6,868 bases of DNA from an uncultured Polymorphobacter sp. (GCA_937871645.1 CALMPZ010000483.1:1-6868), one strand, 5' to 3'; numbered from the stretch's first letter, positions 1-6,405 are shown. The notes: a model not told the origin generated them from the letters alone. Program-made: numbers and translations.

Positions 1-63
1 GCGCTGATGGTAAATGCGCTGGTCCTGTTCGCCGTGGCACGGTTCGCAGCGCGGCGGCGCTGA
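1..63 (+). CDS. C-terminal tail of an unidentified, probably membrane, protein (5' truncated)
   Basis: Frame 1 is open from the window edge and ends at a TGA at 61-63. It gives about 20 residues, with a hydrophobic run (ALMVNALVLFAVARFAA) followed by a basic RRR end. That is the usual look of a last transmembrane helix with a positively charged cytoplasmic tail. Codon use is GC-rich like the neighbours. Too little is present to name a family. The gene would end about 130 bases before the acyl-CoA synthetase start and runs in the same direction. It could also be a chance open frame. Confidence 0.4.
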   Translation, partial: ALMVNALVLFAVARFAARRR

Positions 64-190
64 TCGTTGCAGCCGGTGCGGGCGGGCGCCAAATTGCATT
101 CCCGTGCATCGGCACTTGCCGTGAGCGTCAACCACGCTATGCGTTGACATGGAACCGGAACACCGGTCGCATCATCACTGGGGAATTGTC
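64..190 (+). promoter_or_regulatory. Intergenic leader of the acyl-CoA synthetase gene with a possible -35 box and small inverted repeat
   Basis: This non-coding stretch separates the upstream tail from the acyl-CoA synthetase start. A perfect TTGACA lies at 144-149, but the hexamer 17 bases downstream (TCGCAT, 167-172) is a poor -10, so the promoter is only a candidate. The -35 overlaps the right arm of an inverted repeat, GTCAAC at 127-132 and GTTGAC at 143-148 (10-base spacer), which could be an operator for a repressor of fatty-acid or aromatic-acid catabolism. A GGGGA Shine-Dalgarno-like sequence at 180-184 sits 6 bases before the chosen ATG at 191. Confidence 0.25.
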
Positions 191-1876
191 ATGCATTATG
201 CCGAACTGGCGCAAGCGCGCGCCGAACTGACCGGCCCGGGCGGAGCGTTCGAGATCGAGGAGATCGAGATCCTCGGCCAGCGCCTGCGCAACTACAAGAA
301 TGCACCGCAGAGCGTCCGCGAATTCTGGCTGTCGACTGCCGCCTTCGCCGACCGGCCGTACCTCGTCTACGGCGACGAGACGCTGACCTACGCGCAGACG
401 CACGCCAAGGCCGATGCGGTGGCGGCGTGGCTGCTGGCGAACGGCGTCAAGCCCGGCGACCGCGTCGCGGTGGCGCTGCGCAACTTCCCCGAATGGATGG
501 TGATCTACTGGGCCTGCGTGTCGGTCGGTGTGGCGGTTGTCGGCATGAACGCCTGGTGGACGACCGACGAGATGGCCTATGCGCTCGGCGATTCGGCGCC
601 CAAGGTGCTGTTCCTCGATGACGAGCGCCTCGTCCGCGTGCAGGCGCGGCCCGACATGGCGGCGGGCATCAAGCTCGTTGGCGTGCGGCTGGCGGCAGCA
701 CATGCCGGCGTCACCACCTGGGATGATGTCATCGCCGCCGGTGGGGCGATGCCCGAGGTCGCGGTCGACCCTGAAGCCGATGCCTGCATTTTCTATACCA
801 GCGGCACCACCGGCAACCCGAAGGGTGCGCAGCTGACGCACCGCGGCTGTGTCGCGAACCTGTTCAACCTGATGTATGCCGGCGCCTCGACGGCGCGCGC
901 CATGCATCTGGCAACCGGCATCGAACCGCCTGCCGAAGCCGCGATCCCCGTCACGCTGATCACCACCCCGCTGTTCCATGTCACTGCGAACAACTGCGGC
1001 GCCTATGCCACGACGGCGGCGGGCGGCAAGCTGGTGATGATGTACCGCTGGGAAGCCGGCGAGGCGTTGAAGCTGATCGAGCGCGAGCGCGTGTCGTCGA
1101 TGAGCGGCGTGCCGGTGATGGCGCGCGAGCTGATCAACCACCCCGATTTCCTGACCGCCGACACCAGCAGCCTTGTGGCGCTGGCCGGCGGCGGCGCGCA
1201 GGTGCCGCCCGACCTGGTGCTCAAGATCGACGCGAAGGTTTCGACCGCGCGCCCCGGCACCGGCTATGGCATGACCGAAACCTGCGGCATCATCACCTCG
1301 GTTTCGGGCGACTTCTTCGTCGACAAGCCCGATACCGCCGGGCCGTCGATGCCCAATTTCGAAGCCAAGTGCGTCGATGATGAAGGCAACACCGTGGCAC
1401 CCGGCGCCATCGGCGAGCTGTGGGTCAAGGGCTCATCGGTGATCAAGGGCTATATCAACCGCCCCGATGCCACCGCCGCGTCGATTACCGACGGCTGGCT
1501 GCATACCGGCGATGTCGCGCGCATCGACGAAAACGGCTTCATCTTCATCGTCGATCGCAAGAAGGACATGGTGCTGCGCGGCGGCGAGAACGTCTATTGC
1601 GCTGAAGTCGAAGCCACGGTTTACCGCCATGCCGCAGTGGCGGAATGCTGTGTGTTCGGCGTCGCTGACGAGCGGCTGGGCGAGGAGGTCGGCGTCGCGG
1701 TGGTGCTCAAGCCCGGCGAGACGCTGTCGGATACCGAACTGCGCGAGCATTGCGCGGTGTTGATCGCCAAGCACAAGGTGCCGCGCTACGTGTGGTTCCT
1801 TGATGAACCGCTGCCGCGCAATGCAAGCGGGAAGTTCCTGAAGCGCGAGTTGCGCGACCGGCTAAGCCCGGCCTGA
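191..1876 (+). CDS. Class I adenylate-forming enzyme, acyl-CoA synthetase (long-chain fatty-acid/aryl-acid CoA ligase type)
   Basis: This 561-residue protein should activate a carboxylic acid in two steps (acyl-AMP, then acyl-CoA), feeding beta-oxidation or aromatic-acid degradation in the cytoplasm. All ANL-superfamily signatures are visible. The phosphate-binding loop YTSGTTGNPKG is at residues 202-212, the adenine-binding motif GYGMTET at 358-364, and the ribose-contacting Asp of HTGD at 441. The hinge region DRKKDM is at 455-460, and the C-terminal catalytic lysine is K548 in NASGK. Length is normal for the family and both domains look intact. I prefer the ATG at 191 over the in-frame ATG at 149: 191 has a GGGGA ribosome site 6 bases upstream and starts the residues that read as protein, whereas 149 has none. 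Substrate cannot be read from sequence. A fatty-acid/fadD-like or 4-coumarate-like ligase are the main alternatives. The gene stands alone on its strand and faces the VOC gene. Confidence 0.93.
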   Translation: MHYAELAQARAELTGPGGAFEIEEIEILGQRLRNYKNAPQSVREFWLSTAAFADRPYLVYGDETLTYAQTHAKADAVAAWLLANGVKPGDRVAVALRNFPEWMVIYWACVSVGVAVVGMNAWWTTDEMAYALGDSAPKVLFLDDERLVRVQARPDMAAGIKLVGVRLAAAHAGVTTWDDVIAAGGAMPEVAVDPEADACIFYTSGTTGNPKGAQLTHRGCVANLFNLMYAGASTARAMHLATGIEPPAEAAIPVTLITTPLFHVTANNCGAYATTAAGGKLVMMYRWEAGEALKLIERERVSSMSGVPVMARELINHPDFLTADTSSLVALAGGGAQVPPDLVLKIDAKVSTARPGTGYGMTETCGIITSVSGDFFVDKPDTAGPSMPNFEAKCVDDEGNTVAPGAIGELWVKGSSVIKGYINRPDATAASITDGWLHTGDVARIDENGFIFIVDRKKDMVLRGGENVYCAEVEATVYRHAAVAECCVFGVADERLGEEVGVAVVLKPGETLSDTELREHCAVLIAKHKVPRYVWFLDEPLPRNASGKFLKRELRDRLSPA

Positions 1877-1882
1877 CCTTCG

Positions 1883-1905
1883 GCCCTCCCCCTTGTGGGG
1901 AGGGC
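1883..1905. terminator. GC-rich hairpin between two convergent genes, probable bidirectional terminator or dispersed repeat
   Basis: A perfect 9-bp stem GCCCTCCCC (1883-1891) / GGGGAGGGC (1897-1905) closes a 5-base loop, 7 bases after the acyl-CoA synthetase stop. There is no T-tract on either side, so it is not a canonical intrinsic terminator, but its position between convergent stop codons fits transcription stopping or mRNA end protection. A weaker second stem, GGGGC (1929-1933) / GCCCC (1941-1945), follows just before the VOC stop codon. Such CCCTCCCC-loop-GGGGAGGG units often recur many times in GC-rich proteobacterial genomes (from memory, not checked here). Confidence 0.55.
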
Positions 1906-1956
1906 GACTCGCGGCACGCGCGCGGGGTGGGGCTTTCAGCGCCCCCGCCTCGCCGA

Positions 1957-2523
1957 TCAGAACCCGTGCGCCGCCGGAATCGGCGACGGCGGGCCCTCGG
2001 GCATGGCGATCAGTTCGGCCTCGCTCGCCCCGGCCAATCGCCGCGCCAACAGCGCCTCGGGATCATAGACCACGCCAACCGGATTTGCCGCAAATTCCGG
2101 GCTCGCCATGTACGCCTTTGCGGCTTCGAGCGAGCCGCAATCGACCTGTAGCTCCATCCGGTTGCCGTCCGGGTCGCGGTAATACATCGACAACGTCGTG
2201 CCATGATGGATCGGCAAGTATGGCTTGATGCCGGCAGCCTTCAACCGCGCATAGGTATCGAGCAGATCGCCGGCGCTGGCATAGGTATAGGCGACGTGGT
2301 TGACGCCGATTTCGCCGCGCGCATCGCGGCCGCTGCCGCCGGGGTGCATCAGGTCGAGGTTGGCAAAGGCAAATCGGTGGTGTTCGTCATCATAGGTCAG
2401 GAACGCCAGCGCCGGATCCTGATGCACGACCGTCGCTTCGAAGACATGCTCGTACCAGGCGATCATTTCGGCATAGCGGCGGGTTTGGTAGACGACGTGG
2501 GCGAATTTGACGGGTTTGACCAT
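1957..2523 (-). CDS. VOC-superfamily protein (type I extradiol dioxygenase-like/glyoxalase fold)
   Basis: This 188-residue single-chain protein has two beta-alpha-beta-beta-beta modules typical of the vicinal oxygen chelate fold. Candidate metal ligands fit the 2-His-1-carboxylate facial triad of type I extradiol dioxygenases: H9 (in KFAHVVYQT), H76 (in GVNHVAYTY) and E124 (in NRMELQVD). The turn motif RDPDGNRMEL at 116-125 is the hallmark of the second module. It is shorter than full two-domain biphenyl-diol dioxygenases (about 290-300 residues), so it is a one-domain enzyme. Ring-cleaving dioxygenase, isomerase or lyase activity are all possible. The ATG at 2523 has an AGGGAG ribosome site at 2537-2532. 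The frame stays open further upstream to 2796, but that extension is repeat/intergenic and rnpB sequence and is not protein-like. It is convergent with the acyl-CoA synthetase (80 bases between stops); both could serve aromatic or fatty-acid catabolism, but this is inference. Confidence 0.88.
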   Translation of the reverse strand: MVKPVKFAHVVYQTRRYAEMIAWYEHVFEATVVHQDPALAFLTYDDEHHRFAFANLDLMHPGGSGRDARGEIGVNHVAYTYASAGDLLDTYARLKAAGIKPYLPIHHGTTLSMYYRDPDGNRMELQVDCGSLEAAKAYMASPEFAANPVGVVYDPEALLARRLAGASEAELIAMPEGPPSPIPAAHGF

Positions 2524-2548
2524 GTACGGGGCTCCCTGTGTTTGGGGG

Positions 2549-2578
2549 AGATTAGCATGGGGTGGGTTGCGTGGCCAA
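2549..2578 (-). promoter_or_regulatory. Candidate promoter of the VOC gene
   Basis: On the minus strand TTGGCC (2578-2573) is followed after 18 bases by TAATCT (2554-2549), with a TG one base upstream of the latter (an extended -10 look). Transcription would begin near 2542, a few bases before the AGGGAG ribosome site, leaving a leader of roughly 20 bases. The match is only moderate. Confidence 0.33.
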
Positions 2579-2616
2579 GGGGGTGCGGGAAGGGGGTAGG
2601 AGGCCGGGAAGAGCGT

Positions 2617-2665
2617 CGTGGCAAAGCCACGCCGTCGGACGGGTTCGGGCGGGGATTTCCGCCCG
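2617..2665. repeat. Two short GC-rich inverted repeats in the intergenic region
   Basis: Two small hairpins lie in tandem. CGTGGC (2617-2622) and GCCACG (2626-2631) enclose AAA. CGGGCGG (2646-2652) and CCGCCCG (2659-2665) enclose a 6-base GGATTT loop. Together with the larger palindrome at 2678-2752 they make the whole 2524-2742 gap look like a palindromic repeat unit and not like coding sequence. No protein-like frame is seen here. Confidence 0.5.
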
Positions 2666-2677
2666 CCCCGCCGGCCG

Positions 2678-2742
2678 GGCCGAAAATGAGTCGGCGCGCA
2701 GAACGAAATTCGCGAAGGGCAAATTTCGTTCTGCGCGCCGCC

Positions 2743-2752
<10 letters not shown>
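2678..2752. repeat. Long near-perfect inverted repeat at the 3' end of rnpB
   Basis: The inner arms GGCGCGCAGAACGAAATT (2693-2710) and its exact complement at 2722-2739 form an 18-bp stem around an 11-base loop. After a small asymmetric bulge (AGTC at 2689-2692 on the left, GC at 2740-2741 on the right) the outer arms GGCCGAAAATG (2678-2688) and CATTTTCGGCC (2742-2752) add 11 perfect pairs. The element sits immediately downstream of rnpB on the minus strand, and its outer right arm overlaps the 3' strand of the RNase P P1 helix. On the minus strand the inner stem is followed after a few bases by TTTT, so it could end or protect the rnpB transcript. The palindrome may alternatively be a mobile REP-like unit inserted beside the gene. 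Confidence 0.8.
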
Positions 2753-3140
<388 letters not shown>

Positions 3141-3147
3141 GTCTAGG

Positions 3148-3155
3148 CCTATAGG
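3148..3155. promoter_or_regulatory. Palindromic -10-like element at the rnpB start
   Basis: The 8-base perfect palindrome CCTATAGG gives TATAGG on both strands. On the minus strand TATAGG (3153-3148) lies 7 bases before the predicted rnpB 5' end at 3140, a proper -10 position. On the plus strand it faces the lipoprotein gene 65 bases away. I see no good -35 at 17 bases on the minus strand (GGCCAC); a TTGGCA is closer than normal, at a 9-base spacing. Confidence 0.35.
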
Positions 3156-3219
3156 AACGCCTTGCCAAGTGTGGCCCGGTGCGCGACGGCGCTGGCGGCC
3201 CCCAAGCGGAGATCGACCG

Positions 3220-3456
3220 ATGCGCGCGCTGATGATTGCCACCTTGCTGCTGTTGCCAGCGTGTTCGACCATGCGCGACGCGGCGGGCAAGCACCGCGAC
3301 ATCGCCGAAAACGGCATCCCCGGTGTCAGCAGCGCCGGCGCCGCCGAAGCCGCCGCAGCGCAAGCGCCCGAGGCGCCCGCTGACAAGACCAAGGCGTTGC
3401 CGAGTGGGCTGGGCGGCGACAAGGCCAATGCCGCGCATCTGCCGCCGCCGCAGTAG
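3220..3456 (+). CDS. Small lipoprotein, 78 residues, function unknown
   Basis: The sequence begins with a short signal peptide, MRALMIATLLLLPAC, ending in a lipobox LPAC with the acylated cysteine at residue 15. The mature part is about 64 residues, rich in Ala, Pro and Lys, with a low-complexity AEAAAAQAPEAPA stretch and no recognisable domain. It is likely exported and lipid-anchored by Lgt/LspA processing; STM after the cysteine contains no Asp at +2, so outer-membrane sorting is plausible. The ATG at 3220 has GGAG at 3208-3211, 8 bases upstream. The frame stays open back into rnpB, but that part is not protein. The gene diverges from rnpB and ends 9 bases before the stop of the convergent amidase gene, a tight tail-to-tail arrangement. 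I do not recognise a named family. Confidence 0.72.
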   Translation: MRALMIATLLLLPACSTMRDAAGKHRDIAENGIPGVSSAGAAEAAAAQAPEAPADKTKALPSGLGGDKANAAHLPPPQ

Positions 3457-3465
3457 CGCGGCGAC

Positions 3466-4137
3466 CTACCCGGCCACCAAAATACTGCGCAGCAGCGTCC
3501 GGCACTCGGCATCGATGACGCCGTCGATCTTCGCCGGCCGGAACCGGCGCTGGAACGCCAGCACGGCGGCATGCGCGTCGTCGGTGTCATAGCCCCAGCG
3601 CTTCAACGCTGCGAGGAAGCCCATGTCGTACCAGTTCGGGTCGAATCCGTCGGTCGGGATCGGCGTGGCGAGGCCGGCGCGGGCGAGGCGCGGCCAGTCG
3701 AACAATTCGCCGGGGTCCTGTTTGCGCGCCGGGGCGATATCGCTGTGGCCGACGACCATCGCGGAGGCGATCCGGTAGCGCTGCGCGATGTCGGCGACCA
3801 GCACCTCGACGGCGGCCATCTGCGGCTCGGGGAAGGGGCGGTAGCCGAATTCATGGCCGGGGTTGACGATTTCGATGCCGATGCTGGCACTGTTGACGTC
3901 CATCATCCCGCGCCATTCGCTGCGGCCGGCGTGCCAGGCGCGGTTGGCTTCGTCGACCATGCGGACGACCTGCCCGTCTTCGGCGACGACAAAGTGCGCC
4001 GACACCTTGGCGGCCGGGTCGGCAAGGCGGTCGAGCGCCGCCTGTGCAGTCTCCATACCGGTATAGTGGAGCACGATCATCGATATGGGGAAGCGGCGTT
4101 GGTCGAAATTCGGACTCGGCAGCTCGATAAAATTCAT
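3466..4137 (-). CDS. N-acetylmuramoyl-L-alanine amidase, Amidase_2 (AmpD/AmiD-like) with C-terminal peptidoglycan-binding domain
   Basis: This 223-residue zinc amidase should cut the bond between N-acetylmuramic acid (or its anhydro form) and the L-Ala of the stem peptide. The Amidase_2 fold spans about 15-150. Zinc ligands are H24 (in VLHYTG), H131 (in GHSDIAP) and D141, with K139 two residues before D141 as in AmpD. The H131-D141 spacing of 10 also equals AmpD. Residues ~170-222 (from NWYDMGFLAALKRWGYD to AECRTLLRSIL) look like a PG_binding_1 domain, a build seen in AmiD-type enzymes. There is no signal peptide or lipobox, so a cytoplasmic, AmpD-like role in recycling of 1,6-anhydro-muropeptides is the simplest reading, although the added binding domain would suit the periplasm. 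It is the last gene of the operon; its ATG overlaps the transporter stop (ATGA at 4137-4134), so translation is probably coupled. Confidence 0.92.
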   Translation of the reverse strand: MNFIELPSPNFDQRRFPISMIVLHYTGMETAQAALDRLADPAAKVSAHFVVAEDGQVVRMVDEANRAWHAGRSEWRGMMDVNSASIGIEIVNPGHEFGYRPFPEPQMAAVEVLVADIAQRYRIASAMVVGHSDIAPARKQDPGELFDWPRLARAGLATPIPTDGFDPNWYDMGFLAALKRWGYDTDDAHAAVLAFQRRFRPAKIDGVIDAECRTLLRSILVAG

Positions 4138-5009
4138 GCCAGCACCTCGACTTCGGGGGCGTTCGCGGTGCGCAGCGTGATGATGGCGATGCCGATCATC
4201 GTCAAGATGCCGCCGATAACCATCTCGATGGTGACGGGCGTGCCGAGCACGACGGTGGCGACGATGACCGACAGCAGCGGTGTCGGCAGGGTCATCGGTG
4301 AAATCGTCGTCACCGGATAGTGGCGCAGCAGATACGACATGCCGGCATGGCCGATGACCGAGCCGCCGATCGCCGAATAGGCCAGCCAGCCCCAGGTCGA
4401 CGGCGCGACGGCAACGATATGCGCCAGCGCACCGGGTTCCTGGTACCAGCTGGCGGCCCCTAGCAGCGGAATCGAAATCAGCGCCAGCCAGCCGTGGACG
4501 TTGAGCGGGTGCAGCTCGCGCAGCTGGCGGAACAGCAATGTGCCGACCGCCCAGCAGAAGGTGCCCGCGATGGTGAGCAGGATGGCGATGCGTTCATCGA
4601 AGATGCGCGGGTCGAAAACCATCACCGCGACGCCGAGGAACGACAGCACGATGCCGCTGACGCGGATCCAGCGGATGCGCTCGCGGTAGAAGATGATCGC
4701 CAGGATCAGGCTGAACGGCACGCCGAGCTGCCCGGCAATCGCCAGCGCCGAAACATTATACGCGGCGGCAAACGACATCGAGCCCAGCCCCATCGCCAGC
4801 GCGCCGGCGATGACGCCGGTGACGGCAATCAGTCGCATCTGGCCCGGCACCCAGCGCATGAACGGCAGGCAGGCGCCGAGTACGATGCCGTAGCGCAGCG
4901 TCACCGCCATCAGCGGCGGCACCGCATCGACGCTGTACTTGATCGCGACGACGTTGCCCGCCCAGATCAGGTCGATCAGCAGGATGAAGGCGATGTGGAT
5001 CGGTTTCAT
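4134..5009 (-). CDS. EamA/DMT-superfamily transporter, 10 transmembrane helices
   Basis: This 291-residue integral inner-membrane protein has the duplicated 5+5 helix layout of the drug/metabolite transporter superfamily. Hydrophobic segments lie at about residues 5-22, 32-52, 60-78, 83-106, 116-133, 141-159, 171-188, 205-224, 235-256 and 262-280. The end-of-first-repeat FYRERIRW (107-114) is typical of EamA domains, which commonly have a conserved Glu there. A short polar tail (TANAPEVEVLA) ends the protein. Substrates of the family are mostly amino acids, nucleotides or other small metabolites, usually exported; this sequence does not tell which. Both ends overlap neighbours by ATGA (5009-5006 with the J-domain gene, 4137-4134 with the amidase). 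The amidase neighbour invites a link to cell-wall sugars or peptides, but that is a guess. Confidence 0.93.
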   Translation of the reverse strand: MKPIHIAFILLIDLIWAGNVVAIKYSVDAVPPLMAVTLRYGIVLGACLPFMRWVPGQMRLIAVTGVIAGALAMGLGSMSFAAAYNVSALAIAGQLGVPFSLILAIIFYRERIRWIRVSGIVLSFLGVAVMVFDPRIFDERIAILLTIAGTFCWAVGTLLFRQLRELHPLNVHGWLALISIPLLGAASWYQEPGALAHIVAVAPSTWGWLAYSAIGGSVIGHAGMSYLLRHYPVTTISPMTLPTPLLSVIVATVVLGTPVTIEMVIGGILTMIGIAIITLRTANAPEVEVLA

Positions 5010-5743
5010 GAGGTGCCCTTGGGCATGATTGCGGCATAGGCGGCATTGAGCGCTGCCATGCGCGCTTCGGCGACCTTGATGAATTCGAGCGGCGTGCCAT
5101 CGGCCATGTGGCGGTCGGGGTGCGTCGTCTTGACCAGCGCGCGATAGGCGGCGCGCACGACGTCGGGCGCCGCGCCGGGTTCCAGCCCAAGCACCGCATA
5201 GGGATCGTCGCGCCCGACGCCGTCGCCGCTCGGCAAATGCCGCGCCCGGATGCGGGCGTATTCGGCGGGGGTGAACCCCAGCCGCGTCGCGACCGCATCG
5301 AGATAGGTCAGTTCGTCGGCATGGATGCCATCGGTCTTGGCAATCAGCAGCAGCGCTTCGAGCAGATCCTCGAGCACCGGCGTGCCGCGCCCGAGCAGCG
5401 CGGCGGCCTGATCGGCATAGGCTTCGAACCCGGCGGTCGAGCCTTGCGCCAGCCGGTAGAAGCGCGTCGCGTTGCTGCGCTCGGCTTCGGGCACCTGGAA
5501 CAACCGCTGGAAGGTGGCGAACTCGGCGTCGGTGGCATCGCCGTCGGCGCGCGCCATCTTGGCCGCGAGTGCAATCGCGGCGATGGTGAACGCCACCTGG
5601 CGCCGCGCCGCGCTGGTCGCGCTAGCGCGTTGCTGCAGCGCGAGGTCTGCCGCCCCGCCCGCGGCGGCCCCGGCAAGCGCACCGAGCGGGCCGCCGAGCA
5701 GCAGCCCGGCAGCGGTGCCGATGAGCGTGCCCCAGATGGCCAT
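5006..5743 (-). CDS. DjlA-like membrane-anchored TerB/J-domain co-chaperone
   Basis: This 245-residue protein has three parts. Residues ~5-34 are a glycine- and alanine-rich hydrophobic segment (glycine-zipper style, GTAAGLLLGGPLGALAGAA) that should insert in the inner membrane. Residues ~48-168 form an all-helical TerB-like domain with the acidic RADGDATDAEF and KTDGIHADE repeats at 65-75 and 136-144. Residues ~180-242 are a J domain (DDPYAVLGLEPG...) with the DnaK-stimulating HPD at 208-210. This order is that of E. coli DjlA, a DnaK partner, and the length is close. It probably recruits DnaK to a membrane-linked client. Its start lies 3 bases after the chpT stop and its stop overlaps the transporter start (ATGA). 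A djlA-like gene near an ampD-like gene fits the gene order common in alphaproteobacteria, as I recall it. Confidence 0.9.
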   Translation of the reverse strand: MAIWGTLIGTAAGLLLGGPLGALAGAAAGGAADLALQQRASATSAARRQVAFTIAAIALAAKMARADGDATDAEFATFQRLFQVPEAERSNATRFYRLAQGSTAGFEAYADQAAALLGRGTPVLEDLLEALLLIAKTDGIHADELTYLDAVATRLGFTPAEYARIRARHLPSGDGVGRDDPYAVLGLEPGAAPDVVRAAYRALVKTTHPDRHMADGTPLEFIKVAEARMAALNAAYAAIMPKGTS

Positions 5744-5746
5744 GCG

Positions 5747-6334
5747 CTAGGTGGCGGCGTCGCCGGAATTGTGGACGCGCAAGCGCAGCGTCTGCGTGAC
5801 TGCCGACAATGCCACGCGTTGGCCGTCGACGCCAGCATTGGCAACCACCACCCGCGCCAGCGCGGCGCGCGGCGTCAAGGCACCCGTGCCGCCGCCGATG
5901 GCATCATGGACGTCGCGGTCGAGGCGCAGATTGGGGCCATCGGCTTCGACATAGTCATTGCCGACAGTCAACGTGCCGCCGCGTGCCAATGCTTCGCAGG
6001 CAATCAGTGACAGTCCGAGCAGCGTCGCGGCGCGCGCCGGTGCGAGATGTTCGCCGCTGACCTGCCAGTCGAGCGCAACGGAATTGCGCGCACTGACCCA
6101 ATCGGCGAGCAGGTGGCGCGCTTCGTGATTGGCAAGCGGGGCTTCGCTCGGCGACAAGATGACGCGATACAGTCGCAGCGACGCTGCGAGCCCGCGCGCA
6201 CTGTCACGGATCAGCCCGCGGATTTCGGGATTATTTTCATCTTCAAGTAAATCGAGCGCAGTTGATATCGCGCCAATCGGACCGGCGAAATCGTGGCAAA
6301 GGCGACGCGCGACAAGTCCAGCCAATTCAGTCAT
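5747..6334 (-). CDS. chpT: Histidine phosphotransferase ChpT
   Basis: This 195-residue cytoplasmic phosphotransferase in alphaproteobacteria accepts phosphate from the hybrid kinase CckA and passes it to CtrA and CpdR, controlling cell-cycle and motility genes. The DHp-like helical hairpin holds the signature RLCHDFAGPIGAI at 11-23, with the phosphorylated histidine at H14. A second helix follows at about 37-62. The rest (~75-193) is the degenerate GHKL-like domain, with the conserved block SLIACEALARGGTLTV at 109-124 and a final beta strand LRLRVHNSG. ChpT proteins lack ATP-binding boxes, and none are seen here. Length is normal. The ATG at 6334 starts 13 residues before H14; no clear Shine-Dalgarno site is present, and the frame is open further upstream, so a slightly earlier non-ATG start is possible. 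It is the first gene of the operon with the J-domain, transporter and amidase genes. Its promoter should lie beyond 6334, in or near the compositional break. Confidence 0.9.
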   Translation of the reverse strand: MTELAGLVARRLCHDFAGPIGAISTALDLLEDENNPEIRGLIRDSARGLAASLRLYRVILSPSEAPLANHEARHLLADWVSARNSVALDWQVSGEHLAPARAATLLGLSLIACEALARGGTLTVGNDYVEADGPNLRLDRDVHDAIGGGTGALTPRAALARVVVANAGVDGQRVALSAVTQTLRLRVHNSGDAAT

Positions 6335-6405
6335 TTCGAGCCGATTACCCCCGATTGAACAATTCCAGGAACTTCGTAGAAAACGTTACGGCCGCGATTG
6401 TTCCA
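6335..6405. other. Transition zone between the GC-rich alphaproteobacterial DNA and low-GC DNA
   Basis: Composition falls from about 57% GC (6301-6360, hand count) to 45% (6361-6420) and below. No convincing promoter for chpT on the minus strand and no ATG for the fecR-like frame on the plus strand is seen. The motif GAAC-(1-2 bases)-TTCCAGGAA occurs twice, around 6357-6371 and 6422-6435. If the two halves of the window come from different genomes, the join lies in or next to this stretch. Confidence 0.5.

Noticed and set aside
149..190. Earlier in-frame ATG for the acyl-CoA synthetase
   Set aside because: It would add 14 His- and Pro-containing residues with no ribosome site, and it overlaps a TTGACA promoter-like box; the ATG at 191 has GGGGA at proper spacing.
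137..1141. Long minus-strand open frame opposite the acyl-CoA synthetase
   Set aside because: Its translation is rich in Arg, His, Gly and Ala with no fold-like pattern, and the plus strand encodes a complete ANL enzyme with all motifs; this is a shadow frame of GC-rich coding DNA.
5108..6010. Plus-strand open frame of 300 codons across the J-domain gene and chpT
   Set aside because: It has shadow-frame composition and crosses two real genes on the other strand; no domain is visible.
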